A DNA stretch of 64,000 nt from Deltaproteobacteria bacterium. GTDB taxonomy: Bacteria > Myxococcota_A > Polyangia > Nannocystales > Nannocystaceae. Below, piece by piece: positions 26,323-36,676 of this stretch. The stretch covers positions 1,426,001-1,490,000 of the forward strand of contig JADJEE010000001.1 in assembly GCA_016709225.1 (NCBI GenBank), read 5' to 3'. The notes beneath the pieces are model-generated. The model saw nothing but the letters and a program-made list of their open reading frames with translations. It did no database searches and was not told the DNA's origin. Numbering within the stretch: position 1 is the first letter of the stretch; each line of letters begins with the position of its first letter. Both the position numbers and the translations under genes were made by a program.

Positions 26323-26350
26323 CCGGTGCGGAGCTCCCCCTCCCGGCGCT

Positions 26351-27709
26351 TCACGCAGGCCCGAACACAGCCAGCGTGGTGATGCGCTCGAGCAACGAGG
26401 TGCGCGCGCTGCCGCGACCGGTCTCGAGATCGGTGACCGCCACGCGATCGAGGCGGTAGAGCGTGTCGCCCCCACCGCCGTCGCACGGCACCAGGAACTC
26501 GGCGATCGAGGAGATCGCGAAGCGATGGCCATCGCGGGCGCCGACGTCGAGCATGACGTGCCCCGGTAGGTACTCGAGCACGAGCCCCGTCGCGGACGCG
26601 TCGGCGATCGCGGCCAGCTTGGCGGCGTCGTCGAGGCCGGCGACGTCGACGGTGCGCACGCCGGCCAAGGCCTGCTGGCTCGAGTGGCGCGGCAGCGTCA
26701 GCCCGAACGGCAGCAGGGTATCGCGCAACCACTGCGAACAATCGCGACCGCCGTCGCGACCGCCCCACCCGTAGGGCGCACCGATCTGCGCGAACGCGGC
26801 CGAGAACACCGCGGCGCGCGTGAGCGCGGCGTAGCCTTCGACCACCGCGGCGTCGTTCTCGACGTGATCGTCGATCGGGCCCTTCGCCGCAGCGACGCGC
26901 ACCCGGAACGCGCCATCGTCGTCGCGGCCGAGCAGCGGCAGACCCACGCCCATGCGCACCGGCACCCCCGCGCGGGTGCGAACGTCATCGCGCAAGGCGT
27001 GTAGCCGCGGCGCGTCGCGCCAGGCCATGCGATCGGCCTCGCTCAGCCGCGCCGACAACGTGTCGCCGCGGACCCAGCCCATCGTGTGGCCGGCGTCGAC
27101 GAGCAACCACGCGCCCGCGTCGCTGCGCCCCAGCACGCGCAACAGCTCACCGGGGTGCAGCGTGCTGCAGAGGTTGCGATCGAAGGCGGGGTCATGGGGC
27201 GCCCGCAGCACCGCGCCCTCGATCGGGGCGCAGTAGAGCTGGCTCTGCGCCACCACGAGACGCGCGTGGTCGACCGGCTGCAGCGCGTCGACGCGGCGGC
27301 GTGCGGCCGCGATCGCGTCGCGTTGCTGCTCGACGACCTCGCCGCGGGCGAGCTCGCCGGCGTAGGAGGCCACCCGTGCGCGCGCGTCGAGGGCCGCGCC
27401 CTCGGGCCCCCATCCGGCGCGCCACGGATCCAGCCCGTCGGATCCGGCGCGCTCGCCCACCGCAGCGGCGAGCCGCAGGCGCGCGAGCGCGTCGGCGTCG
27501 ACGAGCACCGCGTCGTCGCCGGGCACGACGAAGGCGTCGGCGTGCTCGAGCGCCGCGGTGACGCCGGGCGCGAACGCAGCCGGCAGCGGCCCCGGCTCGC
27601 AGCGCGCGCCCGCGACCGGCGCGGCCGCGTGCTGCGTCGACGCCGGCTCGCCTGGGCCGCACGCCGCCACCGCGAACATCACGAGCACGCGCCACGCTGG
27701 CCTGGCCAC
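26351..27709 (-). CDS. NlpC/P60 peptidase lipoprotein with SH3-like domains
   Basis: A likely envelope gamma-D-glutamyl-diamino-acid endopeptidase acting on peptidoglycan stem peptides. GTG 27709 gives a short signal with FAVAAC as lipobox. Two SH3-like parts follow (LHPGELLRVLGRSDAGAWLL; GVPVRMGVGLPLLGRDDDG). The NlpC/P60 domain has APYGWGG, the nucleophile in GRDCSQWL and the His in PGHVMLDVG. The arrangement resembles YkfC/SagA-type hydrolases. The start is uncertain by a few codons. The upstream gene ends 41 bp away, so the two may be cotranscribed. Confidence 0.83.
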   Translation of the reverse strand: MARPAWRVLVMFAVAACGPGEPASTQHAAAPVAGARCEPGPLPAAFAPGVTAALEHADAFVVPGDDAVLVDADALARLRLAAAVGERAGSDGLDPWRAGWGPEGAALDARARVASYAGELARGEVVEQQRDAIAAARRRVDALQPVDHARLVVAQSQLYCAPIEGAVLRAPHDPAFDRNLCSTLHPGELLRVLGRSDAGAWLLVDAGHTMGWVRGDTLSARLSEADRMAWRDAPRLHALRDDVRTRAGVPVRMGVGLPLLGRDDDGAFRVRVAAAKGPIDDHVENDAAVVEGYAALTRAAVFSAAFAQIGAPYGWGGRDGGRDCSQWLRDTLLPFGLTLPRHSSQQALAGVRTVDVAGLDDAAKLAAIADASATGLVLEYLPGHVMLDVGARDGHRFAISSIAEFLVPCDGGGGDTLYRLDRVAVTDLETGRGSARTSLLERITTLAVFGPA

Positions 27710-27750
27710 CGGATCGCGACGCCACCGCCAGCGCCGGCATTCCGCCGGGC

Positions 27751-28530
27751 TCACGATCGCGCTCGCCACAGGATCCACACGCGGGTCTCGAGCGCTCCGA
27801 CGCGCGTGCGGACCCCGACCTGCGCGGTGACGCGGCGGCTGCGACCGTGCAGGTAACGGCGCACGCCGCCCGCTTCGTCCGGCGGGTCCTCGCCCTCGGT
27901 CACGACCAGGCCCTCGTTCTCCAGCGCCTTGCGGTAGAAGGCGAGCACGTGGTGCTCCCGCGCATGCACGCGAAACGCCGCCTTGCGCACCCATGCACCC
28001 GCGACCTCGTCGTAGCGCACCGACTCCGACAGCCGCGTCGCGCCCGGCATGCGCGGCAGTGGGAGCGCGGGGGCCTCGGTGGCGGCCGCCGGCGCTGCCG
28101 ATGGTGCTGGGCTCCCATCGATCATCGCGCTCGCTTCGGCTGCCGTGGCGGTGCGATCGACGCGCGCGACCAGCTCCCCGGCGGCCGCCGCTTCATCGGC
28201 GGGCCGCGCAGCCGTGGCGAGGCTGCCCACCACTTCGTCACCACGCGGCAGCGAGTCCGACGCGCGTGGCCCCGCACCATCGACGATCGCCGCGGCACCG
28301 TCGGAGCCGGCGGTCGGGCTCGGCTCGCCCGGTTCGCCCGGTTCGAGCGGCTCGCTCGGCTCGCCCGGTTCGCCCGGTTCGAGCGGCCGCGCGATCGCAC
28401 GATCGTCGTCGTCGCCACGGTCCGCGCGCGGCACATCCACGCACCACCACGTCAGCAGCGAGCCCGCGCCCATCGCGACGAGCCGCTCGATCCACCGCGC
28501 CGGCGCGTGAACGTGGGAGTGCGACGTCAT
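27751..28530 (-). CDS. membrane-anchored hypothetical protein with Glu-Pro repeats
   Basis: The family is not recognised. An N-terminal membrane helix (LVAMGAGSLLTWWCVDV) precedes a repeated GEPGEP / SEPLEP linker, coded by near-identical DNA repeats, then a disordered Ala-rich part. A C-terminal alpha/beta region of about 100 residues begins SVRYDEVAGAWVRKAAFRV, with HHVLAFYRKALENEGL and TRVGALETRVWILW. ATG 28530 is preferred to a GTG 39 nt upstream because it places the membrane helix normally. It is followed by the NlpC/P60 lipoprotein and is divergent from the kinase at 28614. Confidence 0.65.
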   Translation of the reverse strand: MTSHSHVHAPARWIERLVAMGAGSLLTWWCVDVPRADRGDDDDRAIARPLEPGEPGEPSEPLEPGEPGEPSPTAGSDGAAAIVDGAGPRASDSLPRGDEVVGSLATAARPADEAAAAGELVARVDRTATAAEASAMIDGSPAPSAAPAAATEAPALPLPRMPGATRLSESVRYDEVAGAWVRKAAFRVHAREHHVLAFYRKALENEGLVVTEGEDPPDEAGGVRRYLHGRSRRVTAQVGVRTRVGALETRVWILWRARS

Positions 28531-28592
28531 CGCGAGACCAACATCCTCTACCACGGCTTTCGTCCGCACGCCGACGGTGCGGCTGGCAAGTT

Positions 28593-28601
28593 TGCTACGC
28601 T
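28593..28601 (+). promoter_or_regulatory. extended -10 box of the second kinase gene
   Basis: TGCTACGCT fits TGnTAnnnT; the hexamer ends 12 nt before ATG 28614. No -35 box is visible. Confidence 0.45.
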
Positions 28602-28613
28602 GACCCGCCCCCG

Positions 28614-29810
28614 ATGACCGCTTCGCTGCAGCCCGGCACGATGTACCGCGAGTTCGAGATCCTCGCCGAGATCGGGGCGGGCTCGTTCGCGAAGGTCTAC
28701 AAGGTGCTGGCGCCGGGCTTCGACCGGCCGCTCGCGCTGAAGATCGCCCACGAGGTCCGCATGGGCGACGACATGATCAAGCGCGCGATCCGAGAGGTCG
28801 CGGTGCTGCGCTCGCTGACCAACCCCCACGTCGCGCGCCTGCACGGCTCGAGCATCGGCAACGATCACTTCTACGTGCTGATGGACTACCTGCAGGGTCA
28901 CCAGCTCGATCACTTCCACGACTTCGATCGCCCGATGGGCGTCGCGCAGGCGCTCGAGATCGTGCTGCAGGCATGCATGGGGCTGGCCGAGGCCCACGCT
29001 CAGGGCGTGGTACACCGCGACGTCAAGCCGGCGAACCTGTGGATCGAGGACGACGGCACCGTGAAGCTGCTCGACTTCGGGCTCGCACGTGCGTGGGGGG
29101 TGCCGTGGGCCTTCGGCACCAACGCGACCGCGGCCCGCACGGTGGTCGGCACGCCGCACTACTGCCAGCCCGAGCAACTCGTCACCGACCAGCTCACGCC
29201 GGCGTCCGACGTCTACTCGCTGGCGACGATCCTGTACGAGCTGCTGTGCGGCCACGCGGTGCTGTTTCCCCAGCGGCACGTGAGCGACGTCGTCGAGGCG
29301 CTGCGCGACAACCCGGTCGCGTGGCTCGACGCCCACGCGATGCGCAGCATGGTGCCCATCTCGCGCTACCCCGGCTGCGGTGGGCTGCCCGACGCACTGC
29401 TCGAGCTGCTACGCAGTTCGCTCGCCAAGGACCCCAGCCGGCGCCCGACCGACGCCGGCGCGATGGCCCGGGTGCTCGGCAGCATCCTCCACGAGGACCT
29501 CGACGCGACCCCAGCCGGACGCGTGCGCGTGCGGACGCCGGGGGGCACGTCGATCGACGCACCGCTGGTGCCCGGCCGCCGTCGACTCGGCGGCGAGGCG
29601 GCCGACATCGTGCTGCCGGGCGTCGACGAGCTGGTCGCGATCGTCGACTGGAGCGGTGGTGCCCGTCCGATCCAGATCCGGCCGGGGCCCGGCGGCGCGG
29701 AGCTGCATCGCAATGGCGAGCCGCTGCGCCGTGCGATCTTCGTCGAGCCCGGCGACGTGTTCGCGGGCGCCGGGGCGCAGTTCGTGGTGATGCACGCCGC
29801 CGATCTCTGA
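28614..29810 (+). CDS. Ser/Thr protein kinase with an FHA-like C-terminal segment
   Basis: Residues about 10-290 are a eukaryotic-like kinase: IGAGSFAKVYKV glycine loop, LALKIA lysine, VVHRDVKPANLW (HRD at 134-136), LDFGLAR, GTPHYCQPEQL and SDVYSLATILYELL. All core residues are present. The last 90 residues (VPGRRRLGGEAADIVL...) resemble a worn forkhead-associated fold but lack a clear GR...SRxH signature. No membrane helix is seen, so it should be cytosolic. The 398-residue protein ends exactly at the 10-bp repeat array. Confidence 0.88.
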   Translation: MTASLQPGTMYREFEILAEIGAGSFAKVYKVLAPGFDRPLALKIAHEVRMGDDMIKRAIREVAVLRSLTNPHVARLHGSSIGNDHFYVLMDYLQGHQLDHFHDFDRPMGVAQALEIVLQACMGLAEAHAQGVVHRDVKPANLWIEDDGTVKLLDFGLARAWGVPWAFGTNATAARTVVGTPHYCQPEQLVTDQLTPASDVYSLATILYELLCGHAVLFPQRHVSDVVEALRDNPVAWLDAHAMRSMVPISRYPGCGGLPDALLELLRSSLAKDPSRRPTDAGAMARVLGSILHEDLDATPAGRVRVRTPGGTSIDAPLVPGRRRLGGEAADIVLPGVDELVAIVDWSGGARPIQIRPGPGGAELHRNGEPLRRAIFVEPGDVFAGAGAQFVVMHAADL

Positions 29811-29910
29811 TTCGCGGGGACTCGCGGGGACTCGCGGGGACTCGCGGGGACTCGCGGGGACTCGCGGGGACTCGCGGGGACTCGCGGGGAGCCGCGGGGA
29901 GCCGCGGGCT
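29811..29910. repeat. 10-bp tandem repeat filling a convergent intergenic gap
   Basis: Ten units of ctcgcgggga: the first begins tt, seven are perfect, and the last two are gccgcgggga and gccgcgggct. The array starts right after the kinase stop and runs into the stop codon of the leftward gene, so it is the whole spacer. There are no spacers between units, so it is not CRISPR. Confidence 0.95.
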
Positions 29911-30538
29911 ACCGCACCGCCGCCAGGCGATCGGTCCGCTGGAGACCACCGGCACGTGCGCGGGCCCGCAGCCCCTCGACGATGCGTCGGCGCGCCGTCT
30001 CGGCGCGCGCGCCGGCGAGCGCCGCCTCGGCACGCACGTGGTCGGCCTCGCACTTGAGGCGCGCGGGCAGGCGCTCGAGCCCACGCAGGATCTCGTCGCG
30101 GGCCGCCGTCGGCCCCTGTGCGAACACGGCTGCGGCGGCCTGCTTCGCCACCCGCGGCGCCTCGAGGGCGAGCTCGACGGCGCGTCGGCTGGCCGTGCGC
30201 GCCCGCGCCGACATGCCCTCGAGGTCACGCCCGATCTGGCGGACGCGCGCGAGCACGCCGACGACCTCGGGGTCCTGCTCGAGCCAGCGGTCGACCACCG
30301 CCGCGCGCGCCTCTTCGCCCAGGGCGATCTGCGTCAACATGCGCAGCGCCGCGTAGGGCAGATCGCGTCGCTCGGCCAGCTCCACCAGCTCGCGTGCGAC
30401 CGCCTCGGCCTCGTCGAGCGGTGCACGGGCCCATGCCCACGTCTGCGCGAGCGCGTCCGACAACGCCCAGGCGCGATCGAGCACCGCCGGCCGGTGCGAG
30501 CCGTGGAGGTCCGAAGCTTCGGCGGCGGTCGGCGACAT
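29909..30538 (-). CDS. hypothetical alpha-helical protein
   Basis: I do not recognise the family. From ATG 30538 it is 209 residues, almost wholly helical and rich in Ala, Arg and Glu (AVARELVELAERRDLPYAAL, RRIVEGLRARARAGGL), in the style of helical repeat proteins. No signal or membrane segment is visible. A longer reading to 30796 overlaps the start of the opposite histidine kinase and is unlikely. The stop TAG lies at the edge of the 10-bp array. Confidence 0.55.
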   Translation of the reverse strand: MSPTAAEASDLHGSHRPAVLDRAWALSDALAQTWAWARAPLDEAEAVARELVELAERRDLPYAALRMLTQIALGEEARAAVVDRWLEQDPEVVGVLARVRQIGRDLEGMSARARTASRRAVELALEAPRVAKQAAAAVFAQGPTAARDEILRGLERLPARLKCEADHVRAEAALAGARAETARRRIVEGLRARARAGGLQRTDRLAAVR

Positions 30539-30710
30539 GCGGACTCGACTTCGCAAGCCGCGTGCCTCCAACGTCGGCGGCGCTAAGTCGCGAGAATCCC
30601 AACGAGCGGCCATCTGGCCGCGGTGCCGAGATCGCCGACGAGAGATGGCCAGACTCGTCGCCACGGGCCACGGACGGCGGATACCATGACAGAGGCTCGG
30701 CCCGTCGAAC

Positions 30711-32276
30711 ATGTCGCGCGACAACCCCCTCGAGTCGACCATGGCCATGGGCCTCACCGCCGCCGATGCCCCCTCGGTCGGCAGCGAAACCACCACCCAG
30801 CTGGTCGTGATCGTCGGACCCGACGCCGGCCGTCGTCACGCCATCGAGGGCGACGTCGTGATCGGCCGCGACGCCGACGCGGAGATCTGCGTCGCCGACG
30901 ACGGCGTCTCGCGTCGCCACACGGTCATCCGTCGCAGCGCCAGCGGCGAGTTCATCATCGAGGATCTCGGCAGCCGCAACGGCACCTACGTCAACGGCAT
31001 CCGCATCGGCACCGCGCCGCTGCGATCGGGCGACAAGATCGCGATCGGCACCGGTACGATCCTCTTGTTCACGTACCACGACCGCTACGAGGAGCAGGTC
31101 CTGCAGGCGCAGAAGCTCCACCTGCTGGGCCAGCTCGCCGGGGGCATCGCCCACGACTTCAACAACCTCATCGTGACGGTGCTGGGCAACGTCACCTACC
31201 TCAAGGACTCGCCGCCCGGCGCCAGCGAGATGGCGGATTGCCTCGACGAGATCGAGAGCGCCGCGCGACGGGCCGCCGAGCTCACCGCCCAGCTGATGTC
31301 GTTCGCGCGGCCGCAGCGGCGGGTCCGCGAGGTCGTCGAGGTCACGCGGCTGGTCGCCGAGGTGGTCGCACTGCTGCGGCGCACGGTGCCGCGCTCGCTC
31401 GAGATCGTCACCGCGGTGCCCGAGGACATCGCGGTCATCGGCGATCCCAGCCAGCTGCTGCAGGTGCTCATGAACGGCTGCGTCAACGCCAAGCAGGCCA
31501 TGCCCCACGGCGGCGTGCTGCGCATCGAGGCCCAGCGCACCTCGCCGGGCGGCACGCCGGCCGAGCGAGCGGCCCGCTCCGCGAGCGCGACGATGACCGC
31601 AGGTGGCGGCGGCGATTTCGTGCGCATCACCATCTCCGACACCGGGGCGGGCATGGATGCCGCGACACTCGCCCGCGTGTTCCAGCCGTTCTTCACCACC
31701 AAGCCCAAGGGCGAGGGCACCGGACTCGGGCTCGCGACCGCATACCGCATCGTGCGGGCCCACGGCGGCGACGTGACGATGGACAGCGAGCTCGGCGTCG
31801 GCTCGCGCCTGGTGGTCACGCTGCCGGCGGCGAACCCCGGCGACACCGCGCCGATGACCCCCGAGCCGCCGCGCCGCGGCAAGCTCAAGGGGCGCGCGCT
31901 GGTGGTCGACGACGAGCCGCTGGTGCGCAGCACCACGCGGCGCATGCTCGAGCGCTTCGGCCTCGAGGTGGCGGTCGCGGTCGACGGCCTCGACGCGATC
32001 GCGGTGCAGGCCCAGAGCCCGTCGCCGTTCCAGGTCGCGATCGTCGACCTCGACATGCCCAACCTCGACGGCGAGCAGGCCATCATCCGCATGCGCGCGT
32101 TCGACCCGCGCCTGCGCGTGGTGGTGGCCTCCGGTCACGCCGACACCGAGCGTTCGCTGCGGCTGCGCGCGCTGGGCCGGGTGACGATCCTGCCCAAGCC
32201 GTTCGACGCCGACTCGCTGTGGCGCCATGTGGCCGGCGCGCTCGAGGGCGCGACGAACTCCGCCGACGACGGCTGA
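30711..32276 (+). CDS. cytosolic FHA-histidine kinase-receiver hybrid
   Basis: Residues about 30-120 form an FHA domain (VVIGRDADAEICV, VSRRHTVIRR, LGSRNGTYVNG) that binds phospho-threonine. A histidine kinase follows: H box LAGGIAHDFNNL (His148), N box VLMNGCVNAKQAM, G boxes DTGAGMD and GEGTGLGLATAYRIV. A receiver domain closes it (VVDDEPLVR, phospho-acceptor Asp446 in VDLDMPNLDG, PKPF). There is no membrane helix. The FHA domain suggests input from a Ser/Thr kinase, such as the one encoded 900 bp upstream. The output is not visible. Confidence 0.93.
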   Translation: MSRDNPLESTMAMGLTAADAPSVGSETTTQLVVIVGPDAGRRHAIEGDVVIGRDADAEICVADDGVSRRHTVIRRSASGEFIIEDLGSRNGTYVNGIRIGTAPLRSGDKIAIGTGTILLFTYHDRYEEQVLQAQKLHLLGQLAGGIAHDFNNLIVTVLGNVTYLKDSPPGASEMADCLDEIESAARRAAELTAQLMSFARPQRRVREVVEVTRLVAEVVALLRRTVPRSLEIVTAVPEDIAVIGDPSQLLQVLMNGCVNAKQAMPHGGVLRIEAQRTSPGGTPAERAARSASATMTAGGGGDFVRITISDTGAGMDAATLARVFQPFFTTKPKGEGTGLGLATAYRIVRAHGGDVTMDSELGVGSRLVVTLPAANPGDTAPMTPEPPRRGKLKGRALVVDDEPLVRSTTRRMLERFGLEVAVAVDGLDAIAVQAQSPSPFQVAIVDLDMPNLDGEQAIIRMRAFDPRLRVVVASGHADTERSLRLRALGRVTILPKPFDADSLWRHVAGALEGATNSADDG

Positions 32277-32326
32277 CGCCGCCCACGTCTGTCGATCGCG
32301 CGCGATCGGTGCGAGCATCCCGGGGC

Positions 32327-33007
32327 ATGATGCTGCCGCCGCCGCACCGGACCCCCGCCATGCCCCTGCTGCTCGCGTTCGTGCTGGCCGCGTGCGGCAA
32401 GGCCGACGACGGCGACGCGGCCGACACCAGCACCGGCGGCTTCACCACGGTCGAGACCCACGGCGGCAACGCCTCGAGCACGCCCTCGACGAGCTTCACC
32501 AACTCGGGCGACCCCAGCTCCGAGCCCTCGACCACGTTCACCAACTCGAGCGATCCCCAGACGGTCGGTGACGACAGCTCCGGTCGCGGCAGCGGCACCA
32601 CCGACGGCGACGCCGGCTCGAGCTCCGACCCCGGCAGCACCGGCGCGACGTCGGGCTCGAGCGGCGACTCGCACAGCGACACCGGCAGCCCCGGCGGGGC
32701 CTGCTGCGAGGCCCAAGATGGGGCCGGCTGTGGCGACGCCGACATCGAGGCCTGCGTCTGCGCCGACGACGACTTCTGCTGCACGATCGCGTGGGATCTC
32801 TACTGCACGGTGCAGGCGGTACGACTCGGCTGCGCGAGCTGTGCCGGCATCGGTGGCGACGGCGACTGCTGTGCCGCGCACGGCAACCCCGGCTGCGACG
32901 ACGCCGAGATCGAGCAGTGCGTGTGTACGGCCGACTTCGTGTGCTGCCTCGAGCCGTGGGACGACGCCTGCGTGCAGACGGCGAGCGAGTCCTGCGCCGC
33001 GTGCTGA
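32327..33007 (+). CDS. lipoprotein with two Cys-rich CCxAH-type modules
   Basis: The signal peptide ends in LAAC, followed by about 100 residues of Ser/Thr/Asp/Gly-rich linker. Two copies of a Cys-rich module follow, of the form CC..(8)..GC.D..IE.CVC..D..CC...WD..C......C..C. The same module ends the leftward lipoprotein 39922-40398. Spacing of paired Cys suggests disulfides or metal binding. The role is unknown; an outer-surface location is inferred. ATG 32327 or a Met shortly after gives an acceptable signal. Confidence 0.75.
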   Translation: MMLPPPHRTPAMPLLLAFVLAACGKADDGDAADTSTGGFTTVETHGGNASSTPSTSFTNSGDPSSEPSTTFTNSSDPQTVGDDSSGRGSGTTDGDAGSSSDPGSTGATSGSSGDSHSDTGSPGGACCEAQDGAGCGDADIEACVCADDDFCCTIAWDLYCTVQAVRLGCASCAGIGGDGDCCAAHGNPGCDDAEIEQCVCTADFVCCLEPWDDACVQTASESCAAC

Positions 33008-33042
33008 GGACCAGCGCCGGCGTCGCGAGCCCGGCGTGGCTC

Positions 33043-33051
33043 TGCTAACGT
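33043..33051 (+). promoter_or_regulatory. extended -10 box of the aminopeptidase gene
   Basis: TGCTAACGT fits TGnTAnnnT; the hexamer ends 7 nt before ATG 33059, predicting a leaderless mRNA. Confidence 0.5.
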
Positions 33052-33058
33052 CGCGCGC

Positions 33059-34441
<1,383 letters not shown>

Positions 34442-34487
34442 CCGGCATCGGTGCTACGCCTCGAACGACGTGGGAGCGTGAACCATC

Positions 34488-35174
34488 ATGGGCTCGTGGA
34501 AGAACTTCGCGCTACCCCTCGTCGCCGCCGCGCTGCTGCTGGGCTACTACCTGTGGCGCGCGCAGCAGCCCGCCGGCGCCGATGCACCCGCCGCCGCGCC
34601 GGCCCCGAAGGTGCCGGCGCGGCCGCAGCCCGGCGGCGGCGCCTCGCCCGAGCGCGCCGAGCCAGCCGCGGGCGCGACCGCGAGCACCGCGGCGGCCCCG
34701 GTGGCATCGCCCGCGACGCCGCCGCGCAAGACCGAGCGTGATCGGGCCCGCAGCGACGCGCTGCGGCTGGCGCTGCGCGAGCGCGCCCGCAGCCACGGCG
34801 GCGGCCGCCCACCTGCGCCGGCCGAGGGCGACGCGCCGCAGCCGGCGGAGCTCGACAAGGACTACATCCAAGCCCGCATCAAGGACGACCTCGTGCCGCT
34901 TGCGACCGAGTGCTACGAGTCCGTGCTCGAGGACGATCCGAAGCTCGCCGGCAAGATGGTGATGACATTCCAGATCGTCGGCGACGAGGAGGTCGGCGGC
35001 GTGGTCGATGCCGCCGAGGTCGATCCCAGCAGCACCCTGCGCAACGCGGCGATGGACGAGTGCATGCGCGAGTCGATGATGAGCCTCTCGTTCGAGCCAC
35101 CCGAGGGCGGTGGGTCGGTCTCGGTGACCTACCCGTTCGTGTTCGCATCGACGCCGGAGCAGTCCAGCCGATGA
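34488..35174 (+). CDS. membrane-anchored AgmX/PglI-type C-terminal domain protein
   Basis: An N-terminal membrane anchor (FALPLVAAALLLGYYLW) and an Ala/Pro-rich stalk lead to a TonB-like C-terminal domain: IQARIKDDLVPLATECYESVLEDDP, KMVMTFQIVGDEEVGGVV, TLRNAAMDECMRESMMSLSFEPP. This domain type is common in myxobacterial AgmX-like and other gliding or envelope proteins. The exact role is unknown. GGGAG lies about 12 nt before the ATG. The stop overlaps the next gene's ATG (ATGA). Confidence 0.75.
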   Translation: MGSWKNFALPLVAAALLLGYYLWRAQQPAGADAPAAAPAPKVPARPQPGGGASPERAEPAAGATASTAAAPVASPATPPRKTERDRARSDALRLALRERARSHGGGRPPAPAEGDAPQPAELDKDYIQARIKDDLVPLATECYESVLEDDPKLAGKMVMTFQIVGDEEVGGVVDAAEVDPSSTLRNAAMDECMRESMMSLSFEPPEGGGSVSVTYPFVFASTPEQSSR

Positions 35175-35806
35175 CGCTGGTGCTGCCATTGGCGTTGATC
35201 GGGCTCGCCCTCGCGGCGCTGCTGATGGCCGAGCAGCGCGAGCATGCGGCGCTGCAGCGGGTGGCGAAGCCGCTGGCCTCGCTGGGCTTCCTGTGGCTCG
35301 CGTGGCGCGTGGGCGCCGGCGAGCACGACTTCGGCCGGGTGCTGTTTGTCGCGCTGGTGGCCTGTGCACTGGGCGACGTGTGCCTGCTGTCGCGCAGGCC
35401 AGCGTGGTTCTTGGCGGGGCTGTCGGCGTTCTTGATCGGGCACGCAGGCTACGCGTGGGCGTTCGCGAGCCGCGGCGTCGCACCGACCCCTGCGCTCGCG
35501 CTGGCGGCCGTGCTCGCGCTCCCGGCCTGGGCGGTGCTGCGCTGGCTGCGACCCTTTCTCGAGCCGGGGATGCGGGTTCCGGTGCTGGCCTACGTGGTCG
35601 CCATCACGGCCATGCTCGCGTGCGCGTGGACCTGCGATGCCGGCCACGCGACGCCGTGGATCCGCGCCGGCGCGACTGCGTTCTACCTCTCCGACCTCGC
35701 GGTCGCGCGCGACGTGTTCGTGCGCCGCGAGTTCTTCAACCGCGCGTGGGGCCTGCCGCTCTACTACGGCGCCCAGGTGTGCATCGCGATCGCGGCGTCG
35801 CGCTGA
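35171..35806 (+). CDS. YhhN/TMEM86-family membrane protein
   Basis: The 211-residue protein consists of about seven or eight membrane helices. It shows the family pattern in LFVALVACALGDVCLL, FLIGHAGYAWAF, and FYLSDLAVARDVF with NRAWGLPLYYGAQ. Family members include lysoplasmalogenases that cleave the vinyl-ether bond of lysoplasmalogens. Myxobacteria make ether lipids, so that activity is plausible but inferred. ATG 35171 overlaps the upstream stop, indicating coupling. Confidence 0.85.
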   Translation: MTLVLPLALIGLALAALLMAEQREHAALQRVAKPLASLGFLWLAWRVGAGEHDFGRVLFVALVACALGDVCLLSRRPAWFLAGLSAFLIGHAGYAWAFASRGVAPTPALALAAVLALPAWAVLRWLRPFLEPGMRVPVLAYVVAITAMLACAWTCDAGHATPWIRAGATAFYLSDLAVARDVFVRREFFNRAWGLPLYYGAQVCIAIAASR

Positions 35807-35819
35807 CGGCCGCGCGAGG

Positions 35820-36533
35820 TCACGCGCCTTCGATGGTCGGCGGGGCCTTGGGCGCCGGCGGATCGACGTCGAGCAGCTCGGGCTTCTTGGGCTTCTCTTC
35901 GGCGGGCGCAGGCTCGGGCTTCGGCTCGGGCTCCGCCTTGGGCTCGGCGTCCGCGGGTTCGTCACCGGCGGGCTCGCTGGCGGCGCTCGCCTTGGCCTTC
36001 TTCTTCTTTTCCTTCTTCTTCTTGGCGGCGGCCTTGGGCGCCGGGGTCGGCTCCGGGGCCGGGGGCTCCGCTGGCGCGGCCGCTTCGACCGGCGCGGGCT
36101 CGACCGGCGCGGCCTCGGCCGGCGCGGCGGCGACCGGTGGCGCTGGCGGCACGGACGGTGCCGCCGCCTCGACCGGCGCGGCCGCGGCGGGCCCGGCCGC
36201 GGGCACCTCGGCCGGCGGCGCGATGGGGCTCGGCGTCGGGGCGGGTGGCGGCGTGGGCTCGGCCTTCGCGGGCGTGGGCTCGGCCGCGGGCTTCACCGAC
36301 GCCGCGCTGGACACCGCGTCCGCGGCCTCGCGCGCCGTCATCTCCACCCGCGCCGCGGCACCGGCCGCACCACCACCGAGGTACAGCACCAGCGACAGCG
36401 CGATCACCCAACCCGCGGGCCCACCGGCGCGGCCGCCCAGGCGGGCGGCGATCCACATCAGCGAGCCGAGCGCGAACCCGCCGGCGGCGACCATCAGCAC
36501 GACGGTGAAGATCATGTCGAGATCGTGGGACAT
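35820..36533 (-). CDS. two-helix membrane protein with a long Ala/Pro/Lys/Glu tail
   Basis: The 237-residue protein has two membrane helices (MIFTVVLMVAAGGFALGSLMWI; WVIALSLVLYLGGGAAG), then about 150 low-complexity residues rich in Ala, Pro and Glu with a Lys cluster (KAAAKKKKEKKKKAK). No enzyme motif is seen. ATG 36533 is preceded by GAGGAG at good spacing, so this gene does appear to have a normal leader, with TACCAT as a possible -10 further up. The role is unknown. Confidence 0.65.
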   Translation of the reverse strand: MSHDLDMIFTVVLMVAAGGFALGSLMWIAARLGGRAGGPAGWVIALSLVLYLGGGAAGAAARVEMTAREAADAVSSAASVKPAAEPTPAKAEPTPPPAPTPSPIAPPAEVPAAGPAAAAPVEAAAPSVPPAPPVAAAPAEAAPVEPAPVEAAAPAEPPAPEPTPAPKAAAKKKKEKKKKAKASAASEPAGDEPADAEPKAEPEPKPEPAPAEEKPKKPELLDVDPPAPKAPPTIEGA

Positions 36534-36676
36534 GGCGGGCGCTCCTCGGGGCGGTCGCGGCCCGACTTCAGGGGCCGACCGCATGGCGAGCATGGTAGCG
36601 CACCACGAGGTCCCGCCGCCACGATCACCCGCGGTTCGCCGCGGCCGCGAGCCGTGGTACGAACCGAGCCGTACCC

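Noticed and set aside
26323..26350. Intrinsic terminator after tRNA-Thr
   Set aside because: GGAGCTCC is a short palindrome but there is no stable stem of useful length and no T-run.
29811..29910. CRISPR array or replication iterons
   Set aside because: Units are directly adjacent with no unique spacers, are only 10 bp long, and no cas, rep or dnaA gene is nearby.
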